This document shows, piece by piece, positions 10,153-22,678 of a stretch of 64,000 nt of DNA. The DNA comes from Amoebophrya sp. A120 (taxonomy: Eukaryota; Sar; Dinophyceae; Syndiniales; Amoebophryaceae): assembly GCA_905178155.1 (NCBI GenBank), contig CAJINV010000008.1, positions 1,240,001 through 1,304,000 on the forward strand, in the 5' to 3' direction. Position numbers and translations under genes: made by a program. Positions within the stretch are counted from its first letter, which is position 1, and the number at the start of each line of letters is the position of its first letter. The notes below the pieces were generated by a model, which was given only the letters and a program-made list of their open reading frames with translations, ran no database searches and was not told the DNA's origin.

Positions 10153-13100
10153 ATGATGAGCCACCTGCTTCTTCTTGTTTTGAATCTTCTTGGTTTATTC
10201 GCAATTTGTTGCGTAGGTGCAGCCACTATCGAACTTCCATCCAACGAGGATTTGCGGCGCGCTGTGGAGCTGCATGGGCAGAAAGTTGCACGTGCTACAA
10301 AATTCTACGACGATCAGATTCGGCGCGTCACTCGGAACGGCCAGAAGCCGCAATTTCTGGACCCCGCAGTGCATCCTAATCTACCGCCAGACTCGCGGTT
10401 TAACGGGGTTTTTCTGTCGCAGGACCTGTACCGAGAACTGTTCAAAGATGCGGACAAGCACGATTTCATCGCAGTCATTGAACTGCTTGCGGCCATGTCC
10501 CGCGGCTATTTTCACGATGTCGCTGAGCTCCAGCGACAAATTTTGGATGCTCCTGCTTCAGCTGAAGGCTCGTCGGAAGTGGTGGCAAAGGCACAAGAAT
10601 CCGCCCCGAGAAGGTACTGGTCTGCTACACGCTGTCAAAGGTCTTCCCTTTTCGCCTTGGCCTATTATCGGCGCCATAATGGAGCCGGGACAACTTCTAC
10701 TTCCACGCGAAAGCAAAAGCCTAGCGAGTCGGTGGAAACTTCTTCAAACCGGACCTCTGACCTGAGGATCGAGCTTAGCAGCAAAAGCTTCGCGTCGTTT
10801 GCTCGACGCTTTAACCATTTTCGTTTTCCACGGCTATTCACCAGGGCGGACAGCGGACGCGGTCACAGGCTGATTACGCAAAAAGCGGCAAAGGAACTGC
10901 GCACAAAAGTACGAAACCGAACGTGAATTGGACTAGCAAGATCGGATAGCGCTCGAAGCAAGATCGGATAGCGCTCGAAGCAGATCAATGATAATGTGCT
11001 CTTGGCTCGTCCGCACACGCGTAGATAAAAACACCATGCGTAATCTTCGTGGTGTATGTGAAGAAGCTCTCTGCAGCTAATTCATGAAAGCAACGGCAAA
11101 GCCGAGTTGTGAACGTCAACGTTTTTCAACCTCGCTGCTACAAACGCTGAGTTATAGGCTCTCATCGACCTTCTTACCAGATCCGTATGGTTTTTCCTGT
11201 GCGTTCGAGCACAGCACATTGATTGACGCAATCAAGGCATTTTTAGCACTAGCACAGCTCTTGAAGGATTCCAATTCACCGGTTGTGGGGCTATATAATA
11301 AACCGCCGTCTCTACTTCGTCCTCGCCGCTGGTTTCGCAAAGACAAGGAGCAACCGGCGTCGCTCGCGATAACAGCAAAACGGAGGACGGTGCTGGTGTC
11401 CCTGGTGAAGATGCGAAGGGCCGCGACGAGGACCCGATTACCTCTGTGCCGGTAGCGACAACCGCGGGAATGGAGAGGTGGCAGTCGCTAGCAAGCCCGA
11501 ACCGACAAGCCGATCCTTGCTCGGAGGCGATCGGTACGGTGCTGCAGGTGACTGAATTTGTGAACGAAAATCGACGCCGGCCTGGAAGCAAGCGCCCGCC
11601 GGAAGATCCCCGGACATTCCAGAGGACCTGTCCTCGTGAGTTTGCGGGTGCTGTAACGCGACTCGCGATCGAGCAAGTCTTCCGTATCAAATGTAAAAAT
11701 GTCTGGGTCTGGAAGAGTGCGCGATTTGTCATGCTGCTTTTCCACGACCTATGAGGTCTGGAATGCCGGACCTAGCATGACAGATTCTGCGAGACCATTC
11801 TAATGCCTATCCTGCATGAGAAACTACCTCCCGACTTGTTCAAAACTGGGCGACTTTTGGCAATCATGCAACACAGATTTTTGCATGCTGCAGATTTAGC
11901 ATGACAAGTTGCAATCTTCCAGACTCAGACATTTTCGCATTTGATATTCCGCACGGTTCAGCGAAATCAGGTTCCCGCTACAGCGATCCGCGGAGTGGAC
12001 AATATCGACGCACTACTGGCGGGTAGACGAAGGGACGAGGAGGACCCCGACCACAACAAAAACGTCGGAAGCAGCATCGACAATGGTGGCGCCGCTAGGG
12101 CAAGCGCTGTTGGTCGTCCCGGCGCTAGGGTCGACCACGCTGTTCACCACGATGATAGCATGGATAACAACAACGCTATTGACCTGGCACAACTGACCCA
12201 GTTTTTGCCGAGGCTTTATCGAAAATTCGTCCCTTCCTTCAATGTTGCAGTAGAGTCAACAAGTACTACGGCAAACTCCATGAGCGCCGAAGATCATCAT
12301 GCCCGGAGGTGCTATGCACACGTGACTGCTCGCTACGTGGTGCAAGTGGCGGCGATACAGCGCTACTACATGTGCTCCAGCTGGGCTCGGAGCGACCGAC
12401 ATCTGCGGGATGAAACGAAGCGCCAGCTGCTTTACGAAGATTTGTACATGGCCGAAAACTGGATTGCGAACGAGAACATGGACAACATGATTCTTTTGAC
12501 AAACCGAAGTATCATGCTCGTGAACTTCAATTCAACGACTTCGGTCCGTGCTCGTTTGTCGCCTGACGCAAGAACGCACACGACGGCTCCCCCTTCTGTT
12601 CACCTCCCGGGTGTGGGCACGGACACCAAAAAACGCAGCGATTCTTTTTCTTGTAGCACCGCTGCAAGTGGTAGTGGTTCTACTAGTTGTCCATCTACTT
12701 CTACTTCTCGCAACATGGATGTGTGGCTTCGCTTCCCGCATGATCGCAACCATCAAAGAGCTGACACCCTGCAGCGCGTGCAACCGCACCAGCGCATCGA
12801 CGCTTTGGGGAGGAGGTTTCGGCAAGCACTAGCGCTAGAGTCACAACAACGTCAGACCACGTTCTCCACGAGTCGTCGTGGTTTCGCAGAGCAGCATCGT
12901 TCCGCCGGGGAGCGCAGAGAGCCTCAAGAACACAACGCCGAAATCAATTCGGAAGTCGAAGCATCATGCTCCTCGTCACAAGTAGTACCGCAGGAAGACA
13001 ATCATCAAGTTGGAAAGCACGCTGGATGGCTGCTGGATGCTACTCAACCACAACCAAAGCCGCGTAATATAGAGCAGCTGCGTCGTGACGGTGACAACGT

Positions 13101-14349
13101 CAAGAAGTGTCAAAGATACCCCGACCCCAGAACAACTGGGAGCGTCGACGAGCTGCTCTTTCTAAACGCGGGGGCCAACCACGGGCACTGGTTGGATGTC
13201 GTGCGAAATTTCTGTGCGCCGCCCTATTGTCCAGAAAAGCAGTTGCTGCTGGGATTCGAAATTCAACAAGAATTAGTTGAAAAAATGCAGCGGCGCTTTT
13301 TCGATCGTGGGGAGCCGGCGGAGCAGATGGAGCCCGAAGAAGTCCCCAAGCGGGCTAGAAGTATTTCGACCAATGAAAGAGAAGCGGCTCCTGGGGAAGA
13401 ACCTTTTACACAGACGAATGGCCATTTTTCCACACGCCAGCGCATCGAGATTCATCCTTACGGATGGGGAGCCCGTTCGGAGAAAGAAGTTGGCCTTCGT
13501 GTCCAACATGACATTTCCGATGAAATCGCCCAGCTCGAATTCAGCACGAAGAAGGTTCAATCTGCAACGAAGCTAAATAACGTGGCGAAGAGAATGAAAA
13601 TGGTCGAAGTCAAGACCCTGGAACAAGTGATGCAAGAGGTCGAAGTCAGAATGAATATGAAAGCCCGGCGGGAAAGAGAAAGTACATCAAAAAGCATCGA
13701 TGGCGCATCCGCTGCGTCCGAAGGGACATCTTCACCCTCAAAGTCACAGGAAAATGTCGCAATGCCGGCTTTTCTGACGATTGTGGACGCGGAATTTTGG
13801 GACCTTGAGATTGTCAAAGGTATGCACCTGGAGAACGAGATAAATCAAATGCGCTTCCCGCTCTTCCAGATCGAGTGGAATCTGCTGCAGTTGAAGATTG
13901 TGTCAGATACAACCACCGACCACTCCGAGCATTCTGGAGCTGCAACTGGAGCCGCGGCTGCGTCTTGGAAGTCGTCCGTAGAGGCCGTTGCGCTACTTCT
14001 CACCAAGTTTGGCTATGATGCGTTTTTTCCTACCGCGCAAGGATTTGCGTACGCGTCCCTGGAATATTTCGAAATGGAATGGGAGAAAGTGGAGGAGTGG
14101 AAAACAGAAAAGCGGCGATACGGCGGAAGGAGCAGTAGATCCAACGCCACAACACGACAACTACCTCACAGGACTCTACTCTCCAACCTCGACCAGCACC
14201 CGCTACATCCAATACAACCCTCAAATCTGGTTTTCGCGCATCGCACATACTGCAACGAACATGTTTTGAAATTTCTCTACCACTCTGCCATAGACCTCGT
14301 GCAGAAGGATGTGCACCTGACCGATACGAGACTTTCAGCCAGGAGCTAG
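10153..14349 (+). CDS. Secretory protein with FkbM-like methyltransferase domain
   Basis: Proposed exons are 10153-10613, 11343-11684 and 11952-14349, totalling 3201 nt and 1066 residues. Intron 1 is GT-AG (inferred); intron 2 is a family-A introner whose removal gives LAIEQVFRTVQRNQ. The protein starts with a signal peptide (MMSHLLLLVLNLLGLFAICC). Residues about 670-690 read ELLFLNAGANHGHWLDVV, a SAM-binding motif I as in class I methyltransferases. Near residue 874, FLTIVDAEFWDLEIVKG followed by FPLFQIEWN matches the closing strand-helix pattern of FkbM-family methyltransferases. Between these are long low-complexity stretches. The product would work in the ER or Golgi, or outside the cell; the substrate is unknown. 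A second methionine at 10156 is an equally good start. The join between exons 1 and 2 is the weakest point; the first exon could belong to a separate small gene ending at 10926. Confidence 0.6.
10935..10978. repeat. 22-bp tandem duplication
   Basis: The 22-mer beginning AGCAAGATCGGATAGCG occurs twice head to tail (10935-10956 and 10957-10978), and a third copy begins (AGCAG). It lies in the proposed intron 1 of the FkbM-like gene. Confidence 0.9.
11685..11946. mobile_element. Introner element family A, TSD TTCCG
   Basis: A 262-bp insert with ends TATCAAATG and CATTTGATA. The subterminal repeat is ATGTCTGGGTCTGGAAGA against TCTTCCAGACTCAGACAT. TTCCG flanks both sides exactly (11680-11684 and 11947-11951). 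It is close in sequence to the 28927-31133 copy. Confidence 0.94.
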
Positions 14350-15087
14350 CATAGTAGATAAGAACTTCTATCACGCAGACGCACACTCTGGACGAGGATT
14401 GTCCTCAGCCCTCCCCCCAGCATTTCTGGGCGAAAGCTAAAGTTTGTTTCGATACCAACAAACGAAAAGCAGATAAATATCCAACACTTTGTCTTTTGTA
14501 TGTGTACTTGTTCGCGATGAAGATGAGCAACAAGTTGAAGTTCCGGCCTTTTGTTGTCGTTGTGTTTTCCCCGATACTTGTAATAATCTGAGATTTCCAC
14601 CACGCTTCGTGTGCGATTCAAAGAAGCAGCTTTAAAACGAAGAACAGTCAGAAGGGCACGTTGGCGGAGCAAATGCAAATCTTGAAAGTGCAGCGCCGTC
14701 TTTCTCTTTGTAAAAAGTGAAGATCCACCAATGTGAATGTGTCAGCGTTTGTCAGTCGGCTCACACGACTCAATATCCTCTCAAACGCGTAAGATATTCC
14801 ATTGGAATTAATGCCACGGATAGAGGCATGAGGAAGTATAGAACTTTTACGGTGTAGGTTCTGAATGGATCCTCTTGCTCGCACCGCATTGTAGAAAAGT
14901 CAAACGTAGTGGTGACACACTTGTACGAAAAGAGCCACCTTGTTGATCTCTTTAGCCGCGACACTTGAAATGATGAGGCACCCCACCGAGACGAACACCA
15001 CGACCGCGCAAAGGTAGTTGGCCGCACAATAGAATTCACTCACGCGATTCTACTACGCCTCCGATTCAGCACACTCTCTCCCGCAAT
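14350..15087. other. Intergenic, no gene seen
   Basis: About 740 bp without supported genes. A CAG at 15067-15069, preceded by pyrimidines, lies 18 bases before the POLA2 start and could be a splice-leader acceptor. Confidence 0.5.
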
Positions 15088-18000
15088 ATGTCCGACTTGG
15101 AGCAGCTGGTCAAGCGGGTGTTGAATAACACCAAGGACGGCACGAAAAAGTTGAAGGTGGAGGAAGCCGTGAAGGCGTTGGAGCGATACGACGTGGACGA
15201 CGATGCCATCGAGACCTTCACCGTAAACTCGGGCCGTATTAACACTGCCGAGGTGTTTGAGAAATTCGCGATCTTTTGCAAAAAGAATTGTGCCGAGAAA
15301 CCACTGGCCCAGCGTACCTCGCTGCTTGCGGATGCCGCCGGAGAACCGTCTGCGAAGCGTGCGCGCACCACCACGTCGCCCGGTCGTGCCGCAGTCGCGC
15401 TTGGCGGAACAACTGCGATTGGCGCAACTACAGGTAGCGCCGGGGCGCAGCAGGCCGGTGGGTCATCTTCGAGCACCTCGAACAGCTGGGGCACAGGCAA
15501 GAAGCAGGAAAACACATCCTCGTATTCGCAACACGTTCCGACGCCCGTGCGCGGTGGTGTTTCCTCCGGTCTGAACCCGGACCGGTCGGCCCTGCGCACG
15601 TCTGCTGGAGCGGTAGTTCTTGGAACGGGGGGCGGCGCAGCTGCACAGAGCAACAAACCACTGCCCCGCGCAATACTGCGGGGCTGCACCAGCATCGAGA
15701 AGCAACCCCTGCAGGCAGTAATACCGACCGGTATGGAAAGTCGCTTAACGTTCCACGACTCACTGCCGTCTAGCTTTCACAAGGAACCCGTTGCAATCGA
15801 TACAGACTATCCGCAAAGGACTCCAGGTTTGTGTATTATAGTGTTTTGCCGTCGATCTCGATGTCATTCCGGCATTTTAATCCGGCAACTGCAAATGAGG
15901 GGCTTATGGTCGGCTTTGATACATATGAAAATCAAAAAATGTTGTTTATGCTTCGAGCGTTTCCGTTTTCCTTTTCGGTTCAATGAGCATCATCCTGAAC
16001 AACCACAAAACCAAACTGCAGTTGAGTACAATTTTCTCGACCTGAATGTCGAGCGGCGCGCCCTTGCGACTAATGCCAGGCTTGAAGACATGGAAAGCTT
16101 GATGCGCTTGCGCATCGCTGAAGACGACGAAAACGTGCAGAGAGGTGTTGCCTATGTTTTGATTCCATTGGGTACATCAACTTCTACTTATTGTTCATCG
16201 AAGATGATGCAGCCGTGCACTGATTTCCTAATTTAGACTTGCCTCATTTTTAGCGCAGCCAGCTTTGGCATTCGCATTGGCTTCCTCTTATGCCGGAGCC
16301 GGACGCAAACGATCAAAATTAATTGACACCAGGGCAAGTTGGCGAGGTGCAGCAAGTTACGCAGGAGATATCTGTCGTCGGAAGGATACTTTGTGATGAG
16401 GTATCCTGTGTTATTCAACATTGTAGGATTTTCAACAATTCTTTTTTTCTTGCCTCACGTGCAAAAGATAAATTCAATTTTTTGACGGCCGACTCTTCAT
16501 TAAAATCCGCAGGAAGCCACCAGTTCGACGACCGCGGCGAGCAAGTTGAACGAGAGCAGTTTGCTACTCGAAGGCAGCCGCAGCGAGTCCAACGGACAGC
16601 GCATGTACTTCCTCACGCAGGACTGCGATCGCGTTTCCACGTTTCCCGGACAGATAGTGTACACAGACTTTGTTTCCGCTTGAACTACTATGATCCTTCT
16701 ATATCTTCAATCAAACGGCTCTACAAGACCATGGAAGCGCCAGGACGGCCAAGAACGAAACTTTCCTAAACAGGTATGCCGTGGGACGCGGTGAGAAAGA
16801 ACGACTGCACGCAAATCGCTTCATCGGTGGCGTGCCGGTTCCCGCGCGTGAGCTGCCGACCTCCAACTCTGCGGCCCCACCGGTGCACATCCTTTGCGCG
16901 AGCGGGCCTTTTTCCAAGCGCAGCGAGCTGAACTACTCGTGTCTGCGGTCGGTGTTGCAATACGCCCTCGCTGCAAAACCACAAATGGTATGACGGATCT
17001 CTGAATTGGATTTGTAAGAGGAATACTTGCAGCTACTTCTATCCCTTATTTCCGAGATGCGATTCCGTTTCCGAATGTAATGGGTCCGTGCAAGTAGATG
17101 TCTGGTTGATTTTGCATGTTACTAGGTATTACGAGCGACATTGCTTTTTCCCAGAGTTCGATACCATCCTGCAAAACGTTATGCACCACGGAATAGCAGC
17201 ACCCTTTCACAGCCCATCGTGCGTGACGTTTTGCAGAGATGCGTAAAGCCATCGTGCATAACCTTTTGCAGCACGCAACTACGTAGATTATTTGCAGCAC
17301 GTTAATATTCTTGCTGAACATGCTTGCACAGAAGCGCACCAACATACGCTGCACAGGTTATCCTTATGGGTCCTTTCCTCGATTGTAACAATACGGTCGT
17401 TCGAGAAGGCGGCGTAATGGGCGAAGAGGGTCAGGAGGACCTTGACCCGGTGGACCTGACGGAGTCGTTTCTCCTACCCATTCTCGAGGACGCGACTGCC
17501 AAGCTCAAGGAGTCCGGCTGCGAGTTGGTCATCGTGCCGAGCCCAGACGAGGCCACATTTCTGTTTGCAACGCCGCAGCCACCGTATCCGAGTTTCTTTC
17601 TCAGCGAAGGTTGGTTTCGATTGCAAGAACTGGGGGCGCACCTAGTACTCGATATTGATTTTGTTTTCCTACTTTTTCCGCAACTTTCGCTTAGACGACG
17701 CACCCGCATTCATGAGGTAATATGTTTTGCTGTTGTGTTGAGGTTGAAGAAGAAAAAAAGTAAATTTTGAAAACCACACTTCCGACCACGCGACTGTGCA
17801 GGTTCCCAATCCGTGCTTCCTGCGCATCAACAACTCGTTCACCATCAGCTGTACGACGCAGGACCCACTTTCGCCCCTGGTTCGCTCCTTGCTGACCCGG
17901 CCGGAGCCGGAATCCGGTGGCAAGCTGGAAGAGGTGATGCGCCACCTGCTGCGCCAGCGCTCGTGGTTTCCGCGCGATGGCGTGGAGAAAAGCAGTAGTG

Positions 18001-18389
18001 TCAATCAGGGGATGCAGCAGCCGCAAAGCAACATCGACGTTGCGCGTCGGGAGAGATATGAGTTTATTCGGAAAACAAAAAACGGACGGGTTCTCTCCGC
18101 GCAGGAGGTCGAACACGAGCAGGCCGGCGGAGACCAAAAATTGGAAAGAGCAGTGGCCGAGGATGTTGACATTGCGGCGGAGATCGAGGATTGTATTCCC
18201 GACATCTTGCTGTTCTATTCGAATGTGGGGAGGGGATTCCTAGCCAATTTTGTCGAGGATCGGCTCTTTGTCAATCCCGGACCCTGTTCGAAGACCGGCC
18301 AGCACGGGACCTTCGCCGAACTGTTTGTGCATCCAAGGGAGAAACAGCTTGCTCGGGTGGAGATCAAAAAAATTCCGGACCAGTTGTAG
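15088..18389 (+). CDS. POLA2: DNA polymerase alpha subunit B
   Basis: Regulatory B subunit of the DNA polymerase alpha-primase complex, which primes nuclear DNA replication. Exons are 15088-15826, 16022-16134, 16254-16400, 16513-16658, 16774-16987, 17357-17716 and 17802-18389, with GT-AG introns. The N-terminal helical domain and a Ser/Thr/Gly linker precede an OB-fold (EISVVGRILCDE, LLLEGSRSESNGQRMYF, TFPGQIVYAVGRGEK, RFIGGVPVP). The inactive calcineurin-like phosphoesterase domain follows (HILCASGPFS, VILMGPFLDCNN, ELVIVPSPDEA, VPNPCFLRINN, FVNPG, GTFAELFVHP), as in all B subunits. With exon 3 as given there is one in-frame TAA at 16320-16322. An alternative GT-AG intron from 16142 to 16333 avoids it and gives ENVQRGQVGEVQQV, so that splice is at least as likely. 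Residues encoded by 17610-17694 could be a retained 85-bp intron. No introners. Confidence 0.92.
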
Positions 18390-19067
18390 GAGGGACGGGC
18401 AACTGGTGGTGATAAATGATATATGATAATGAAAAGCCAAGAAAACCGTTCGTATCGGTTTTCGTATACGCCCCAAAATGCCGCTCACGCAGCTGGTCGA
18501 CATGATTGTAAATTCAAGACGACGCAAACACGCCGGGCTGTATTTCGGCGGAGCACATTCATTCTATACTTTTATCATAGAAAGTGAACGTGAAACCGAA
18601 CCCCACTACCGCTGGGATCTTCGTGAAGAATCTAACGCCAACAACTACATCGGTGTGCAGTGTGGCCGTTTTTATCATTTCTTTTCTTTTCATCTTCGTG
18701 TCTCATCGTGAGCGGGACCAAAGAGGAGGCAATTCATAGAGTGAACTTGTTTGTTAAAAATGCTGATCGATGAACAAAAGCAAATCGAGAGTGGAGAGTG
18801 TACTTAAACGGTCCGAGAACAAAAGAACGCAAGGATTGCCTGAGGTGGGAGGTAGTAAGTATTTCAATGAGCGGCCGCCTATCGTTGCTCGCAAAAATGT
18901 GTGTGTGGGGGTAATGTAGAAGTGGGCCATTTTGTTTAAGAATTACATGCAATTACAACCCTACGAATTCTGCTTTTTTTAGGGCAAGAGAAAAGATCAG
19001 TAGAAGAACGAACTTTGTTTTCTGTGCTGTGTTTTCATTGTCAGCAAAAATCACACAGAAGCCCAAG
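18390..19067. other. Intergenic, no gene seen
   Basis: About 680 bp. A 77-codon frame at 18478-18711 has no support. A T-rich tract ends in CAG at 19042-19044, 24 bases before the cyclin start. Confidence 0.5.
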
Positions 19068-21643
19068 ATGATGTCACGAATGTCTTCTAACGGTGTACTC
19101 GTGCAGCCACACCGAGCTCCTGGCAACAAAAGCCACCCACCTAGGAACACAAAACGGTCTCGGGAGCAGCTGAAGCACAACATCGAGCAGAATGCCATAC
19201 GGGAAATTCCGTTTCACGATCGAATCAGGGAGTACCAAAACGAGTTCGACGATACCGTCATCGGTAAAGCAACTCCATTGGCCACTTCCCATGTGCTGTC
19301 CGGGTCTTCTTCGAGCAGTAGTTCTTCCTCATCAGCAACGAGGCCTGCTGCTGACCTGTTCTGGTCTACCTGGGTGCAGTCAAGAGATCGCTGCGACATG
19401 GTTGCATTTCTGCTGCAGCGGTCGCCGGAAATCACGCTTAACAAATCGGAGCTTGTGCCGCACCATGCGGTGGACTTGATGGATCGATACGTCTTCGCTG
19501 CGAGGACCTGGACCCCGCACCTCGTGTTTCCCTGCTTGTTCGTTTCGCGAAAGCTACACGACGAAAACGCATTCGGTGGTAAAAAAGAAAGCAAACTTGT
19601 TTTTTTTTTGTTGATGCAGATGCACGTGCTCGCCATAGCTCATATGGACATTCACTTTCCTCGTCGATCATGGTCTGATTCTCGATATATGGAATGAACA
19701 GCTGCACGACACAAATTAAACATTTTCAAAAGTGCACCAAATAAAGAAATAATCTTGCTGCAGGCTACGTCGACCTTGACGACAGCTATGGTTCCCTGTT
19801 GGACGAGCTGAACCACGACGACGGCACTCTGTCAGTGTCCGAGTGCGAGGATTTAGAACGCACCTTATTGAACACGTTGGAGTTTCGCGTTTTCCGCAAT
19901 CCGCTTTTGATCGAATTCATTTCCTGGCTTGGAAACGCGGTCTCGCTCTCCTCGTTCGACCTCAAGAAAGCGCAACTGCTCGCAGAGTCCCTGTTTTTCT
20001 GCCCCGACGTCGCGTTTCACCCGTGCCGCCCGGCGACGGCACTAGCAATAGTGTTTTTCGCTTGCAGTGAGTACAGCAGCTTGGAGCTGTGCATCAACCT
20101 CGCCCTGCAGCACACGTGTTTACTGGAGAACGTTCCCGGCATACTGAAGCACATCCGTATGATTTTCATCAATATTTCCATTTCCTCGTCACTCTATGTA
20201 TTGCATACATACTTTAACTTTTTCGCGCTATAGTAGAAGCAGTTGACATCCTCGATCTACATCTTGCACGAAAAATATGTCAACAAGCATGGACACGACA
20301 TCTTCAAATCCAAATGTCTTTTTTTGTGTTCAGATACTTTCCTCGAAGGCCGAGCCACTTCTCCCGTTACCCGCGTAGCAGTAACTGCAGAAAATGCTGG
20401 CCCACCGGGTACTACCACACCGCCGCCAGCGCCGACATTCGTTTCTGTCTTCAAGCGAGTCACGAGCGCCAAGCATAGCAATTCAGGCGGATTCAAAACC
20501 TACGGCGCAACCATGGCCCGGAACTTGTTCGACTGCAGCTCGATGCAAAGTAATTCAGGCGGCAACTCGTCGTCTTCCACTTCCACTTCCACGACGGCAG
20601 GGCCGCGTGATGTGTCATCTACGCAGGGAAAGTTGGGGGCAGCGGGTCGAACATGCAGAAAGAAGGTGCGTTGGAGCGACTTCGCATCGCAGTGGGGCCG
20701 GATGGTGCAGAGCCAAAAGGAAAAACTCGGATGGTCGCCAACGGCGGTTTCGAGCGCTACTCCAAGTCCGGGCCTAGAGAAGAAGCGCCAACGCATCTCC
20801 GCCTCCACGCCGTTTGGCGCTAGTACAGACGGAGCATCTAAGAGCAACGCTGTCATCACACCCAGCACGGTTGCATCGAGCTGCTCGCTGGCCCTTGTCT
20901 CAGCCGATCACGCGAGTCGAAACGTTGTCGGAGGACTCGACGGAATGAACGGAGGATCGCATGGTCATCATGAGCAGATTGACTTCGAAATGATCCAGGA
21001 GCAGGCCACCACCGAAGATCTTCTTGCGTCTACCAAACAGCAGGAGCACCGGCATGGAGCAGGAATTTTTCCACACGACACCTTCAAGATCAGCGAAAGC
21101 ATGCAGGTTTCTTCTACATCAAGCAAGAAAAACCGGAACCGGCGGTATAGTTGCACGCATGCGCAGCGACTGAATTTTATTGCAGATGAAGACGCTGACA
21201 GCGAGGATGCAAACAGTAGCTGCAGTCGGAAGATGAAAACTGCGAAGAAACGTTCCGAAGAGAAGAAAAAACGACTGTCGTTTTCTGATGCGGTAATGCA
21301 CCACAAGGAGCAAGTGCAAGGAGATGACGACGTCCACAAAAACAACTTGATCACGCAAGCGAAAAATCCGCGTGCAGACCGGCGAACAGCCTGGGACGAA
21401 AGCCAACAAAGCCGCAGTGATGTCTCCAGCAGCTTCGAAATCGAGGATGACACCACGACAAGAAAGAACACGACCAACGCTGCTGGTGGATTCTTCGCCG
21501 GCACGACGGCGGGAGCGAACACTTCTTCTCAAGGCGGGGACCTCCACCTCCACAAGGTCGCCCAGAAGCAAAAGTCTGGGGAGAACTTCGATGACCAACG
21601 AGACGAATTCATTATCGACGAGTTTTTGAATGCTATCAAGTAA
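19068..21643 (+). CDS. Cyclin-domain protein, 3 exons
   Basis: Probable cyclin, a regulatory partner of a cyclin-dependent kinase. Exons are 19068-19578, 19764-20156 and 20334-21643, totalling 2214 nt and 737 residues; both introns are GT-AG. The first cyclin fold covers about residues 100-250: HHAVDLMDRYVFAARTW, then CLFVSRKLHDENAFGG across the first junction, then LERTLLNTLEFRVFRNPLL. The second fold continues to about 300 with ALAIVFFACSEYSSLELC. The remaining 430 residues are Ser-, Lys- and Asp-rich and look disordered, with an (S)10 run at about residue 82. The start is the first of two adjacent ATGs. A cyclin of the A/B type is most likely by fold order, but no destruction box was recognised, so the subtype is open. 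Confidence 0.8.
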
Positions 21644-21986
21644 AATATTACATAACAAAAATCAAAATGCAGAAAAATATGCTATATTCTATGGGGAGCT
21701 TTTTGCGCGGGTGCTAGTAAAGGCAGAAGTACATGCAAGAATAGAAGCAAATCCTGCAAGTAGAAGAATTGTCATGCGCTCATGATTTTTGTGAAAACTT
21801 CATGAGGAGACGCTTCGGCAGCGCGCGAATTTTGTTTTAGAACTTTGAACAAACGAGCTTACATTTCGCTTTGATGCCATCGTGCTCATCGTTGGTACCT
21901 ACTAGAATATGCGTTTACAAAGTGAAAGTCTCTCACTCAGAAAAAACTGTTGATTGAATGTATCAAGAAACCGTCAGAACTAAATC
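21644..21986. other. Intergenic, no gene seen
   Basis: 343 bp between the cyclin and the next small gene. No feature was seen beyond ordinary AT-rich sequence. Confidence 0.5.
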
Positions 21987-22500
21987 ATGCGAAATCTTCG
22001 AACTTTGATTTTTACCCTTCTTGTAAGTAATGTATGTCACGCAGGAACGACCGGACCGGCGACGTCAGTGATGTCGACTTTGCGTCTACTCCAGAATCAA
22101 TTCTTGCAATTGTTTACAACTTTCGGCTTCGAGGACTCGATAAACGGAGCTGCTATCTATATCAGAGGTCCCGTCCGATTGAACTAAAATTTTTTATGTT
22201 TCTCTCTGTGTACAAAAGAAGTGAAATAAAAGTGTAAGATGCTACTTATTTGCACAGGCCCAAGCAGAACTTTTTCTTTTCTTCTGAAACCTTTCTGATG
22301 TAACAACGACTCGCACAGCTTTGCTTACTAAAAGAACCAGTGACGGCCTTGGGCGGCGGGATCCCGATTCCCTTTGTGGTCTCGGTGTTCAGCATCAGAA
22401 AAAACTGTTTGGTGCAACGGCGAAGAACGGGAAGAAGCGCAAGCTGGTAGGGGATCCAGATCCGTGTGGTGATCGGGAACGTAGTGCTGTTGCATATTGA
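21987..22500 (+). CDS. Small secreted protein, 2 exons
   Basis: Family not recognised. Exons are 21987-22167 and 22319-22500, joined by a GT-AG intron, totalling 363 nt and 120 residues. The first 19 residues (MRNLRTLIFTLLVSNVCHA) form a clear signal peptide with a likely cut after CHA. The mature part is helical at first (MSTLRLLQNQFLQLFTTFGF). It becomes Lys/Arg/Gly-rich after the junction (LFGATAKNGKKRKLVGD), with two cysteines. It would be secreted or lie in the endomembrane system. Support rests on the signal peptide and frame-consistent splice; there is no homology. Confidence 0.5.
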
Positions 22501-22678
22501 GCAGGTTCAGCGTCATCTTGCAGTCGGTTCATCAAGATCGCTCGAAGTAGATCTTCATTTCCTCCTCGACGGATTCAGTCGCACAATATTAGATGGAGTC
22601 GAAAATAAACGACGTGTAAAACGTAAACGTGTGGATTTTTATTTTATTTTGGTTTTCGAAGAATAAGATCAAGTGAAC

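Noticed and set aside
10614-10926. Continuation of the first FkbM-gene frame to a stop at 10926
   Set aside because: AAG/GTACTG is a good donor at 10613, and splicing to 11343 keeps the frame through to the methyltransferase domain. The read-through tail is Ser/Arg low complexity. A separate short gene cannot be fully excluded.
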